The notes beneath the pieces were generated by a model. It was not told where the DNA came from. It saw only the letters and a list, made by a program, of their open reading frames with translations, and ran no database searches. A stretch of 5,828 nt of DNA. Source: Candidatus Krumholzibacteriia bacterium (GTDB lineage Bacteria > Krumholzibacteriota > Krumholzibacteriia > LZORAL124-64-63). Positions 1-5,828 of this stretch are shown one piece after another. The translations under genes were made by a program, and so were the position numbers. Each line of letters starts with the position of its first letter. The first letter of the stretch is position 1. The stretch lies in the NCBI GenBank assembly GCA_030590265.1, contig JAUUYW010000233.1, positions 1 through 5,828 on the forward strand, written 5' to 3'.

Positions 1-678
1 AAGGGCCTCAATTTTGTGACCTGGTCGCCGCGTTTGAAGCCTCCCAAAGTAGCTCCGTCGCCCACTCTTGATCCGAGAACTTCTTTCGCCGGCGCGTTTG
101 GTCCTCCGGCCCCCGAAGGTCGTTATACCTACAAAATGACCAAGGGCAAAAAGCAATACGAAGGTTTCGTGGATGTGGGCTACGATGCGGCCTATCCTCA
201 CAGCAAAGCCGACCGCTCCGAGCAGCAGAAAACGGTCAGCGAGTTGTACGGCATGCTGTCGCGCATGGCCTATGTCTCGGAAGCAGCCACCGAGTTGAGG
301 GATGCAGCCAACGAGCGGGCCGACCTTTTCAAAAAGAAGGACAAGCTTGCCAAACAGTTGCGCGAATTTGCCGATGAAATTGACGAGTTCCACGGCACGC
401 TGATGGTCACCGACGAGGTGCAGGGTATCAGTGGACAGAAAAAACTTCGGGAAAAGGTGGTGGGCCTTTATGCCTCCATCGCCGGTTTTGGGGGGTTACC
501 CACCGAAAGCCAGCTGGCGCGATTGGAAGATTTCCGTGGGGAAATCAGTCAGGCCAACGAAGAATTTGTGGAACTGACCTCTGAGAAGCTGGAGAAACTG
601 AATAAGAAGCTTGTGAAGAAAGACCAGGCGGAAATACAATTGCTGACTCTTGAGGAGTATGAAAAACGGGGGGACTGA
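1..678 (+). CDS. C-terminal part of a VPS10/sortilin-like BNR-repeat protein (5' end outside window)
   Basis: The reading frame is open from base 1 to the TGA at 676-678, so these 225 residues are the tail of a longer protein and the internal GTG at 16 is not the real start. The visible part begins with a GLNFVTW segment, followed by a Pro-rich stretch and PEGRYTYKMTKGKKQYEG, a small beta-domain edge. This order resembles the post-propeller 'GlnrvtWdlr ... pGtYtv.lt' module of large secreted VPS10/sialidase-like (BNR/WD40-type) proteins. The remaining ~150 residues are charged and helical (many K/E/L heptad-like positions, with the motif LPTESQ), like the helical C-terminal tail of that family. 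The family is usually exported and often annotated as glycosyl hydrolase or sortilin-like without proven activity. The propeller lies outside the window, so function cannot be stated. The apbE gene follows after 33 bp on the same strand. The family call is from remembered similarity only. Confidence 0.62.
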   Translation, partial: KGLNFVTWSPRLKPPKVAPSPTLDPRTSFAGAFGPPAPEGRYTYKMTKGKKQYEGFVDVGYDAAYPHSKADRSEQQKTVSELYGMLSRMAYVSEAATELRDAANERADLFKKKDKLAKQLREFADEIDEFHGTLMVTDEVQGISGQKKLREKVVGLYASIAGFGGLPTESQLARLEDFRGEISQANEEFVELTSEKLEKLNKKLVKKDQAEIQLLTLEEYEKRGD

Positions 679-691
679 TAGGCTGTTTTTC
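661..691 (+). other. Inverted repeat straddling the stop codon of the first gene
   Basis: GAAAAAC at 661-667 is the exact reverse complement of GTTTTTC at 685-691. Adding a G-U pair and a G-C pair extends the stem to nine pairs (661-669 with 683-691) around a 13-nt loop that contains the TGA stop at 676-678. No T-tract follows the stem, so it does not look like a classical intrinsic terminator. It could be an mRNA processing or stability element between this gene and apbE, or chance. Confidence 0.3.
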
Positions 692-711
692 CGAAAATAA
701 GGCGGAAGATT

Positions 712-1803
712 GTGTTTCCTGGTCGTGTGTTGCTTAAAAACAGGATGATCATCGGATTGGCCTTTGGATTGACCGTCATGTTGACTGTCTGGATGGCCGC
801 CTGCGGGCGGCCATCTCCTTCAGAACATGCTTTCACCTTCGAAACCATGGGCACAGTGGCATCCTGCCAATTGACGCTGCCACCGGATTTATCCGCCAAT
901 CAGGCCGAAGCCATGGTTCGCGAAACATTTGCCGAAGTGAACACTACCTTAAGCACCTGGTTACCAAATTCTGAGATCAGCCGCTTGAGTCGGGCGGCCG
1001 CCGATTCGGCAGTCACTGTTTCGCCTCTGCTGCGCACCTGTTTGCTGACCTCCCAACAACTCCATGAAAAGAGCGCTGGGGCCTTCGACCCCACCGCCGA
1101 AAGCCTGATGCGCCTGTGGGGTTTTTACCGACGACAGGGACGGTTGCCAGGCCAGGCGGCGCTGGATTCCGCCCTTGCTGATCTTGGACAATGGCACATG
1201 GAAGGACAACCTGGTCGTGTGATCAAAGATAAACCAGGCACTCAATTCGACCTGGGTGGCATCGCCAAGGGTCTGGCGGTGGATTTGGCGGCTGGTCGAT
1301 TGCGCAAGGCAGGAGTGCAAAATGGGCTGATTGACTTGGGTGGCAATCTGTATTGTCTGGGAGGTGCGCCTGGTCGTGAGAACTGGCGGGTGGGCATTCG
1401 CAACCCCAACAACCGGAATGAGCTCTTTGCTTCGGTGACGGTGACCGAAGCATCGGTGGCAACCAGTGGGTCTTACGAACGGTTCGTGGATATTGACGGA
1501 CGACGGTATGGGCATATCATGAACCCGGCAACGGGACATCCTGCTGAAGGATTACTAAGCGCCACGGTCATTGCCGAAGATGGAATTCTTGCCGATGGTT
1601 TGTCCACAACCTTGTTTGTGCTGGGGCCAGTCAAGGCTCAACTTTTTTTGTCAAAATATTATCCACAGGTAGAAGCTGTGTTGGTGGCTCCGGCGCAAAC
1701 CGGAAAAATGGCAACTGTATGGGCTACTAAAGGGTTGCGTGGTCGACTTTCCCTTCAACCCGGTTTTGAGAAACAATACCAAGTAATTTTTAAAGAAAAA
1801 TAA
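712..1803 (+). CDS. apbE: FAD:protein FMN transferase (ApbE family), probable lipoprotein
   Basis: ApbE proteins use FAD and Mg2+ to attach FMN to a Thr/Ser of target flavoproteins (for example Nqr/Rnf subunits), normally on the outer face of the inner membrane. At 363 aa the length is typical and the family motifs occur in order: ETMGT (44-48), STWLPNSEISRL (81-92), GAFDPTAESLMRLWGF (123-138), FDLGGIAKGLAVD (179-191), IDLGGNLYCLGG (207-218), WRVGIRNP (225-232), SVATSGSYERF (248-258), HIMNPATGHP (268-277) and ADGLSTTLFVLG (294-305), whose Asp295 aligns with a conserved metal-binding Asp. The N-terminus is basic, then hydrophobic (about 12-30), then MAAC with Cys31 as likely lipidated residue; Met at -3 makes this lipobox imperfect. 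The GTG at 712 is preferred because it keeps the basic n-region and has AAGG (699-702) upstream. GTG 727 and ATG 745 are alternatives. No obvious flavoprotein target lies in the window. Confidence 0.95.
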   Translation: MFPGRVLLKNRMIIGLAFGLTVMLTVWMAACGRPSPSEHAFTFETMGTVASCQLTLPPDLSANQAEAMVRETFAEVNTTLSTWLPNSEISRLSRAAADSAVTVSPLLRTCLLTSQQLHEKSAGAFDPTAESLMRLWGFYRRQGRLPGQAALDSALADLGQWHMEGQPGRVIKDKPGTQFDLGGIAKGLAVDLAAGRLRKAGVQNGLIDLGGNLYCLGGAPGRENWRVGIRNPNNRNELFASVTVTEASVATSGSYERFVDIDGRRYGHIMNPATGHPAEGLLSATVIAEDGILADGLSTTLFVLGPVKAQLFLSKYYPQVEAVLVAPAQTGKMATVWATKGLRGRLSLQPGFEKQYQVIFKEK

Positions 1804-1825
1804 ACCAATTCACTAGGGTTTCCCC

Positions 1826-1853
1826 TAAAGAAAATCCACTTTCATTCCGATAA
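1826..1853 (+). promoter_or_regulatory. Candidate sigma-28 (FliA) flagellar-class promoter
   Basis: TAAAGAAA (1826-1833) is followed after 12 nt by TCCGATAA (1846-1853). The enterobacterial sigma-28 consensus is TAAAGTTT-N11-GCCGATAA. The TAAAG core and the CCGATAA heptamer are both exact, and the spacer is one base longer than consensus. A transcript would start near 1860, giving a leader of roughly 114 nt before the chemoreceptor GTG at 1974. The position directly upstream of a methyl-accepting chemotaxis gene, a standard member of the late flagellar regulon, strongly supports the call. No start site has been mapped. Confidence 0.72.
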
Positions 1854-1900
1854 AAGACTCATATCCCCCCCAAATTATTGCGGGGTGTGTAAGGCCTTGG

Positions 1901-1919
1901 TTATGAAAAATTTATGAAA
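1901..1919 (+). repeat. Tandem 8-bp direct repeat with 11-bp period
   Basis: TTATGAAA occurs at 1901-1908 and exactly again at 1912-1919, so the copies are one helical turn apart. In the predicted leader, downstream of the sigma-28 candidate, this could be a protein-binding site. It is AT-rich and short, so chance duplication is possible. Each copy contributes the ATG of one of the two tiny overlapping ORFs. Confidence 0.3.
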
Positions 1920-1940
1920 CCGGGAATGATTCGCCCCTGA
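1903..1940 (+). other. Two overlapping minute ORFs in the chemoreceptor leader
   Basis: ATG at 1903 opens a four-codon ORF (MKNL) ending with TGA at 1915-1917. That stop overlaps the ATG at 1914 of a second ORF (MKPGMIRP) ending at 1940, 33 nt before the chemoreceptor start. An AAGG (1891-1894) sits 8 nt before the first ATG. The arrangement could allow coupled leader translation, but the peptides are too short to judge and may be accidental. Confidence 0.15.
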
Positions 1941-1959
1941 CCGCAGTTTCAAAAAACAC

Positions 1960-1966
1960 GAGGGAG
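1960..1966 (+). promoter_or_regulatory. Ribosome-binding site of the chemoreceptor gene
   Basis: GAGGGAG lies 7 nt upstream of the GTG at 1974. It fixes this GTG as the start. The protein read from here begins directly with a short basic segment and the first membrane helix, as expected for a chemoreceptor. Confidence 0.8.
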
Positions 1967-1973
1967 ACGTGTC

Positions 1974-3401
1974 GTGAACAGCAAATTGGGAATCCGGGAA
2001 AAATATCTGGTTGTGGCCTCTCTGGCGGTGTTTATCATGATGGCGGTTTTGGCGGGAGTCATATTTCGCCAGGTGAAACAAATGCAGCAGGCACAGGAGA
2101 ATGCCGCTCTGGAAATGATGCGCAGCGAAGGTCGCCAGGAAGCGCAAATCCTGAGCCAGGCCCTGCTGCAAAAAGCGGAGACCATGGCCGGAACCATGGC
2201 CCTGAATGCTGTCTCCTTCATTGAAAATTTCGATTTTGAAATGCTGGAAGTTTTGGCCAATGGCGCCATCATTGATGAGGATATTCTCTCGGTTGTCTTT
2301 TTTGATGAAAATGGAGTGGTGGTCTCTCCCGAAGCCGAGCCAATTGCAAAAGCCCAGATTATCAGCACGGATATTATCAACAGTGATGGATACAAATTGG
2401 GACAGGTGGAGATTCAAGTTGGATTCCAGGCTGTTGAAGCGGCAGAAATCGCCGTGGGCGAACGCATCGACGCGCAGATTGCCAACATGAGTAATGATGG
2501 AAAAAAAGCATTGAACTCCATCACCTGGATCATCATTGGCACATCGCTGGCAGGTATCGTTTTGCTGTGTCTGATGATTTTGGTTTTGACCAACAAGGTG
2601 ATCATCGATCCTCTGGGGAAAATTATCAATGCCTTGTCGCTGTCTTCATCCACCTCCAGTTCGGGTGCTCAGCAGATTGCCGATTCAAGTCAGGGGTTGG
2701 CCAACAGTGCTACCAGTTTGGCGGCCGGGGTTGAAGAGTCTGCTTCCACGCTGAAGGATTTGTTGGCTCAGAGTCGGGGCAATGTGGATGTAGTAGGCCA
2801 GGCTGATCAACAAATGGATCAAACCCTTCAGGCCATTACCGATGCGGAACAGGCCATGGCCGAAGTCGACCAGGCCATGTTGGGAATTGAAGAGTCGTCC
2901 CAACGCACTTCCGGAATCATTAAAACCATTGAAGAGATTGCATTTCAAACGAATTTGCTGGCCCTGAATGCTGCGGTTGAAGCGGCTCGGGCCGGCGATC
3001 ATGGCAAGGGTTTTGCCGTGGTGGCAGAAGAAGTTCGCAATCTTGCTTCGCGATCAGCCCAGGCGGCTCGCGATACGTCCGAGTTGATATCCAAAAATTC
3101 GGAACTGGCCCAAAATGGCATGGTCGTGGTGAAAAAAGCGGTGAGCGGAATTTCCGTGGCGGGAAACCAGAGTCGTCAAATTTCCACAAGCTTGCGTTCC
3201 ATTGCAGAATCGTCCACCCGCTCAGCCGACCAGGTCAAAATGGTGGCCGATGTGGTTGCCACCATGGACCACGAGTCGCATGATATTGCCAGCAGCAGCG
3301 AAGAATCGGCGGCCACCAGCGCGGATATTCAATCCCAGGTGAAACAGATTGAAGAGATTGTTGATTCATTGAGTGATATGGTGGGCAGCACCGGTCATTA
3401 G
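1974..3401 (+). CDS. Methyl-accepting chemotaxis protein, transmembrane, with small periplasmic sensor domain
   Basis: This receptor would control CheA through CheW and so bias flagellar rotation. The 475 residues show TM1 (about 11-30), a periplasmic domain (about 31-183), TM2 (about 184-207) and a long cytoplasmic helical hairpin. The tip carries the family signature, including EIAFQTNLLALNAAVEAARA (321-340), then GKGFAVVAEEVRNLASRSAQ. Two methylation-type sites match [AST][AST]xx[EQ][EQ]xx[AST][AST]: AAGVEESAST (250-259, E254/E255) and ASSSEESAAT (439-448, E443/E444). The sensor has an N-terminal helix and strands such as ILSVVFFDENGVVVSP and KLGQVEIQVG, suggesting a compact Cache/PDC- or CHASE8-like fold; the ligand is unknown. 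After TM2 there is only an IIDPLGKIINAL segment, with no recognisable full HAMP. The C-terminus (SDMVGSTGH) lacks a CheR-docking pentapeptide. A sigma-28 promoter candidate lies upstream, and no che or fla genes adjoin it. Confidence 0.97.
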   Translation: MNSKLGIREKYLVVASLAVFIMMAVLAGVIFRQVKQMQQAQENAALEMMRSEGRQEAQILSQALLQKAETMAGTMALNAVSFIENFDFEMLEVLANGAIIDEDILSVVFFDENGVVVSPEAEPIAKAQIISTDIINSDGYKLGQVEIQVGFQAVEAAEIAVGERIDAQIANMSNDGKKALNSITWIIIGTSLAGIVLLCLMILVLTNKVIIDPLGKIINALSLSSSTSSSGAQQIADSSQGLANSATSLAAGVEESASTLKDLLAQSRGNVDVVGQADQQMDQTLQAITDAEQAMAEVDQAMLGIEESSQRTSGIIKTIEEIAFQTNLLALNAAVEAARAGDHGKGFAVVAEEVRNLASRSAQAARDTSELISKNSELAQNGMVVVKKAVSGISVAGNQSRQISTSLRSIAESSTRSADQVKMVADVVATMDHESHDIASSSEESAATSADIQSQVKQIEEIVDSLSDMVGSTGH

Positions 3402-3419
3402 AAGAATTCCGATTCTACT
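3400..3419. terminator. Weak hairpin at the convergent gene junction
   Basis: AGAAGAAT (3400-3407) and ATTCTACT (3412-3419) can form an 8-position stem with one A-A mismatch around a TCCG loop. It overlaps the last two bases of the chemoreceptor stop codon and the whole asmA stop codon. It is symmetric enough to form on either transcript, but the stem is AT-rich and neither side has a T-tract, so terminator function is speculative. Confidence 0.2.
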
Positions 3420-5745
3420 TCCACTTGTTCCACAAATCGTTCAGCTGGGTTTTGACTTCGTCTTCCAGCCGCTGACCCTGCTCTTTGACCACCCTGCTCT
3501 GGAGATCTTCCAGCACCGAGCCAAAATCGATTTTCACCTTAGGGTCTGAGCGGGTGCCACCCACCGTCAGGGGCAGCTCCAGTTGGGTTGGCCTTTGGTC
3601 GCCCAGCAATTTGTTCAACTCCCCAAGCATACCACCGCTGTTGAACATTCGGGTGGTTTGGGCTTCGGTGAGAAGAAGCCGACCTTGATAATTCAGGTCC
3701 CCGGTGAAAGCGTAATATCCCCCAAAGCTCAAATCACCAAATTGACCCAGTCGAGTGGTCATTTCATCGAGCCCAACACGACCATCGATCACTTTGATGT
3801 GGGTGGCCAGATCAGAAAGGCTTTGTTCTTTCTCCAGGGTTTGGCCCGCCTGGGCAGCCAATGCATTGAGGGTTTGGTGGACCTTGCCCGAGGTGACAAT
3901 TCGGCCCTGCTTGAGTGCTGCATCCGATTCCAGCGACAGGCTGTTGCGGATTATTTCAGGATCCAGACCATGGGTTGTGAATTGGCCACTCAGATTGCAA
4001 CTGCCAAAGAGAACATCCGAGAGATCGGCAAAACGGGTGACAAAATTGTTCACTTCAATGGCCCGGGCCCGGTATTGCCCGGTGTAGATAGGGTCGTTCA
4101 GATTTTGCAGGTCGATGCCCATTTGACCGTCAATCCGACCTTGGAAAACATCGCCATTCACGTCGAAAATTTGGAGCAACCTGTTTTCCAGACTCACTTT
4201 GCCGGCAATGTTGGTCAAGGGCACTTGCATGTAGATCAAGGAGTCGGCAGCGAAGGTGCCTTGGCAGGTCAGGTCGGGAAATTCGAAGTCATATTTGGTT
4301 GGGGGTGGGGTTTTCGATCCTTTGGTTGTTTTGGTGGGCCCGCCCGGGCTGGCTGCAGGCAACAACAGGTCCACATCAAGCCGTGGGGAACGCAGTTCGA
4401 AATCCAGGTGAGGGATTTTCATGGGAGCGGTGTTTTGCATTTCCGGGGGCAGGAAATAGGGGAAGGGATCTTGCAGGCTTCCGGTAAGGAAGAAGGTGCC
4501 CGAAGCAAATTGGGCCTGACAACTTTCGATGCGGAATTCGTCGTTATCAAATTTCAGTGTTGATTCCAGGTTTTTCAGTTCATCCACCAATCCGGATTCG
4601 GTAAAAGATACGTTCCGGGTGGTCAGCGTTCCTTCATAAGAAATCAGGGAAGGGTCACCAGTGAAATCGGCGAAAGAAACCTCGAGGTCGCACTGCCCCG
4701 CAACTTTGCCTTTCTGTTTTGGCGGGAAAAAAGGCTGTAGCAAGCCAAGGTCGGCATCCTGGACCTTCAATTTCCCACTGGCCATGAACGCTGAAGCAGG
4801 GTTTCCCGTTAGGGTGATGTCCATGGTGCTGTTGGCAATCCCACTGTTCTTTTTGTTTGGAATTTTTTTGGTTAATTCATGAGGGAGAAATGCGGCCAGC
4901 TTCAACAGAGGTTGGTCTTTCAATTGGATTTTGAAATCCCCCCGGGGGGACTTTTCATCAACGGTTAGACGGCCATTGCAGCTCAGTGGCAAGTCGAGAA
5001 TCTGAACATCCGCCCGGGTGATTTCCAGTTCAGATGTGGACATTGTCCAGGTTGCGTCAAAGTCGATGGCTGCATTCAATTCAGGAACATTTGCAGGGCC
5101 GGTCATGGTGATATGGTCTGTGGTCAAACGGCCTTTGGCTTGGAAACAACCGGGGAAAGGGTCAGTGAGAGCCATGTTCAAGGCCAAGCCGGTCATTTGC
5201 AGTTGTTGCAAGCCGGTTTGGGCCGCCGTCCCATCGATGTAGGAAATCCGACCGTCATTGAGGGTCAAACCGGCTATGGAAAGAGGTGGCGGAGCGCTGT
5301 TGCTGGATTCTTGTCCGTTGGCCCTGGTTGGCTCGTTTTCGGCTTTCTCTGGAACAAAGGTGAAGTTGTTAAGACCGTCCTCCTGGCGAATCAGGGTCAG
5401 CACCGGCGTATCGATCACCAGACGGTTGACTCGGAATTCCCCCTGGAACAAAGGCTTGATTTCCAGCTTCAGGTCCAAGGTTTTGGTAGTCAACAAATGC
5501 GCTCCGTTGAATCCTTCGGGGTTGGGAATGACAAAATCCGACAGGCGCACACCCAGTCCACCCCGAACAGATACACTCACCTCACCCACGGTCACATCCC
5601 GACCCAACTTGAGGCGAGCCTGTTCAAGGGCCAGATCCCGGATTTTTTCGGCAGGCAGAAAAATCTTCACCGCCACGATTATTACCAGCAGCACAACCAG
5701 CACTGTTCCCAGAACGCGAATGATTTTTCTGCCTGCCAAAGTCAT
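3415..5745 (-). CDS. AsmA-family inner-membrane-anchored protein
   Basis: AsmA-like proteins (AsmA, YhdP, TamB, YdbH relatives) are anchored in the inner membrane and span the periplasm as a beta-groove, with roles in lipid traffic to, and homeostasis of, the outer membrane. The 776 aa begin with a basic end and one membrane helix (about 10-30), then the family N-terminal pattern: LGRDVTVGEVSVSV, GLGVRLSDFVIPNPEGF (63-79), LKLEIKPLFQGEFRVNRLVI and RQEDGLNNF. The middle is repetitive beta-strand sequence with two flexible Pro/Gly/charged linkers (about 133-155 and 464-484). The C-terminal AsmA_2-like part includes GSCNLSGQFTTHGLDP (581-596), DAALKQGRIVTSGKV, GQFGDLSFGGYYAFTGDLNY (667-686) and LPLTVGGTRSDPKVKIDF (724-741), ending in an amphipathic helix. 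The ATG at 5745 is chosen because of AGGAAAGG upstream and the membrane helix directly after it, although the frame stays open to the window edge. An upstream gene ends 11 bp away, so an operon is likely. The exact paralogue cannot be told. Confidence 0.92.
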   Translation of the reverse strand: MTLAGRKIIRVLGTVLVVLLVIIVAVKIFLPAEKIRDLALEQARLKLGRDVTVGEVSVSVRGGLGVRLSDFVIPNPEGFNGAHLLTTKTLDLKLEIKPLFQGEFRVNRLVIDTPVLTLIRQEDGLNNFTFVPEKAENEPTRANGQESSNSAPPPLSIAGLTLNDGRISYIDGTAAQTGLQQLQMTGLALNMALTDPFPGCFQAKGRLTTDHITMTGPANVPELNAAIDFDATWTMSTSELEITRADVQILDLPLSCNGRLTVDEKSPRGDFKIQLKDQPLLKLAAFLPHELTKKIPNKKNSGIANSTMDITLTGNPASAFMASGKLKVQDADLGLLQPFFPPKQKGKVAGQCDLEVSFADFTGDPSLISYEGTLTTRNVSFTESGLVDELKNLESTLKFDNDEFRIESCQAQFASGTFFLTGSLQDPFPYFLPPEMQNTAPMKIPHLDFELRSPRLDVDLLLPAASPGGPTKTTKGSKTPPPTKYDFEFPDLTCQGTFAADSLIYMQVPLTNIAGKVSLENRLLQIFDVNGDVFQGRIDGQMGIDLQNLNDPIYTGQYRARAIEVNNFVTRFADLSDVLFGSCNLSGQFTTHGLDPEIIRNSLSLESDAALKQGRIVTSGKVHQTLNALAAQAGQTLEKEQSLSDLATHIKVIDGRVGLDEMTTRLGQFGDLSFGGYYAFTGDLNYQGRLLLTEAQTTRMFNSGGMLGELNKLLGDQRPTQLELPLTVGGTRSDPKVKIDFGSVLEDLQSRVVKEQGQRLEDEVKTQLNDLWNKWK

Positions 5746-5748
5746 AGT

Positions 5749-5758
5749 CGCCTTTCCT
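5749..5758 (-). promoter_or_regulatory. Ribosome-binding site of the AsmA-family gene
   Basis: Read on the minus strand, TTAGGAAAGGCGACT precedes the ATG at 5745. The purine-rich AGGAAAGG gives a Shine-Dalgarno match 5-10 nt from the start. It overlaps the TAG stop of the upstream minus-strand gene, which supports translational coupling. Confidence 0.65.
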
Positions 5759-5828
5759 AATATTTCACACGCACAGTGTAGGTCAGAACAGTGGATCCAA
5801 GCGCGGGCACGGGCACTTGCCAGACAGC
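5757..5828 (-). CDS. C-terminal 23 codons of an unidentified upstream gene
   Basis: On the minus strand a frame enters from the right edge and ends with TAG at 5757-5759, 11 bp before the asmA ATG. The visible residues include VWQVPVPALGS followed by TVLTYTVRVKY. Alternating hydrophobic and polar residues ending in an aromatic suggest a closing beta-strand pair, as at the end of many beta-rich envelope proteins. It is reminiscent of the 'W.v.vpag....l.Y.vrv' tail of DUF4139-type proteins, but 23 residues cannot establish that. One other frame stops inside this stretch. The frame continuous with asmA stays open but reads as Cys-rich, Ala/Arg-rich sequence unlike protein. Stop spacing and overlap with the asmA ribosome-binding site favour co-transcription. 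Confidence 0.55.
   Translation of the reverse strand, partial: AVWQVPVPALGSTVLTYTVRVKY

Larger units (their letters stand above)
1804..1973. other. Intergenic region between apbE and the chemoreceptor gene
   Basis: This 170-bp non-coding stretch holds a small hairpin (TAGGG 1814-1818 with CCCTA 1823-1827, no T-tail), the sigma-28 candidate, a seven-C run (1865-1871) that can pair through four bases with GGGG at 1882-1885, a tandem TTATGAAA repeat, two minute ORFs, and the chemoreceptor ribosome-binding site. No convincing intrinsic terminator for apbE is visible, and I recognise no riboswitch; the conserved parts of a GEMM c-di-GMP aptamer are not seen. Confidence 0.6.

Noticed and set aside
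718..1380. Recurring CCTGGTCGTG at about 719, 1210 and 1369
   Set aside because: These are Pro-Gly-Arg codons (CCT GGT CGT) in the same apbE frame, so they reflect local codon choice and not a repeat element.
961..1539. 192-aa minus-strand ORF opposite apbE
   Set aside because: It is codon-aligned antisense to apbE, is rich in Cys, His and Gln without pattern, and overlaps well-conserved ApbE motifs, so it is a shadow.
1878..1907. Possible sigma-70 promoter (TTGCGG, 18 nt, TATGAA)
   Set aside because: Only partial matches to both boxes with a long spacer, and much weaker than the sigma-28 match just upstream.
1875..2417. 180-aa and 148-aa minus-strand ORFs opposite the chemoreceptor start
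   Set aside because: They are shadows of the chemoreceptor reading frame and would run through its ribosome-binding site. No supporting start signal or domain.
4290..4380. G-rich plus-strand stretch that might form a G-quadruplex
   Set aside because: It is explained by the Pro/Gly-rich linker encoded on the minus strand in asmA, and regular G-tract spacing is lacking.
3583..5760. Long plus-strand ORFs opposite the AsmA gene (326 aa at 3583-4563 and 215 aa at 5113-5760)
   Set aside because: They lie in the frame that is codon-aligned with asmA, where stops arise only from TTA, CTA or TCA codons, which asmA rarely uses. The translations show no domain, and the asmA frame carries clear family motifs.
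1..5828. CRISPR, tRNA/rRNA, insertion sequence, attachment site or toxin-antitoxin/defence module
   Set aside because: No regularly spaced repeats, RNA-gene signatures, transposase-like proteins, terminal inverted repeats or small paired genes were seen on either strand.

Overview
The window comes from a diderm (Gram-negative), probably motile bacterium. The evidence is a membrane-anchored AsmA-family protein, a lipoprotein-type ApbE, a transmembrane chemoreceptor, and a sigma-28 (flagellar) type promoter in front of that receptor. Base composition is moderately GC-rich, and GTG starts are used for two of the three complete genes. The sequence does not fix the phylum. The VPS10/BNR-type C-terminus at the left edge and the HAMP-poor chemoreceptor would fit many environmental lineages, such as Desulfobacterota or FCB/Acidobacteria-like groups, so I leave taxonomy open.

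Layout, left to right: (1) 1-678 (+), the 3' end of a large gene cut by the window edge, probably a secreted VPS10/sortilin-like BNR-repeat protein. (2) 712-1803 (+), an ApbE-family FAD:protein FMN transferase with a lipoprotein-like N-terminus, 33 bp downstream and possibly co-transcribed. (3) 1804-1973, a 170-bp intergenic region with a good sigma-28 promoter candidate, an 11-bp-spaced direct repeat and two tiny overlapping ORFs in the predicted leader. (4) 1974-3401 (+), a methyl-accepting chemotaxis protein. (5) 3415-5745 (-), a 776-aa AsmA-family protein, convergent with the chemoreceptor and only 13 bp from it. (6) 5757-5828 (-), the last 23 codons of another minus-strand gene, 11 bp upstream of asmA and probably in the same operon.

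The genes do not form an obvious single pathway. The chemoreceptor appears to be its own transcription unit in the flagellar regulon. ApbE and AsmA are envelope housekeeping-type functions: covalent flavinylation of exported or membrane proteins, and intermembrane lipid traffic or outer-membrane homeostasis. There is no sign of a mobile element, CRISPR array, RNA gene or defence system. I found no undescribed multi-gene system. The most useful non-coding signal is the sigma-28 promoter and its roughly 114-nt leader.
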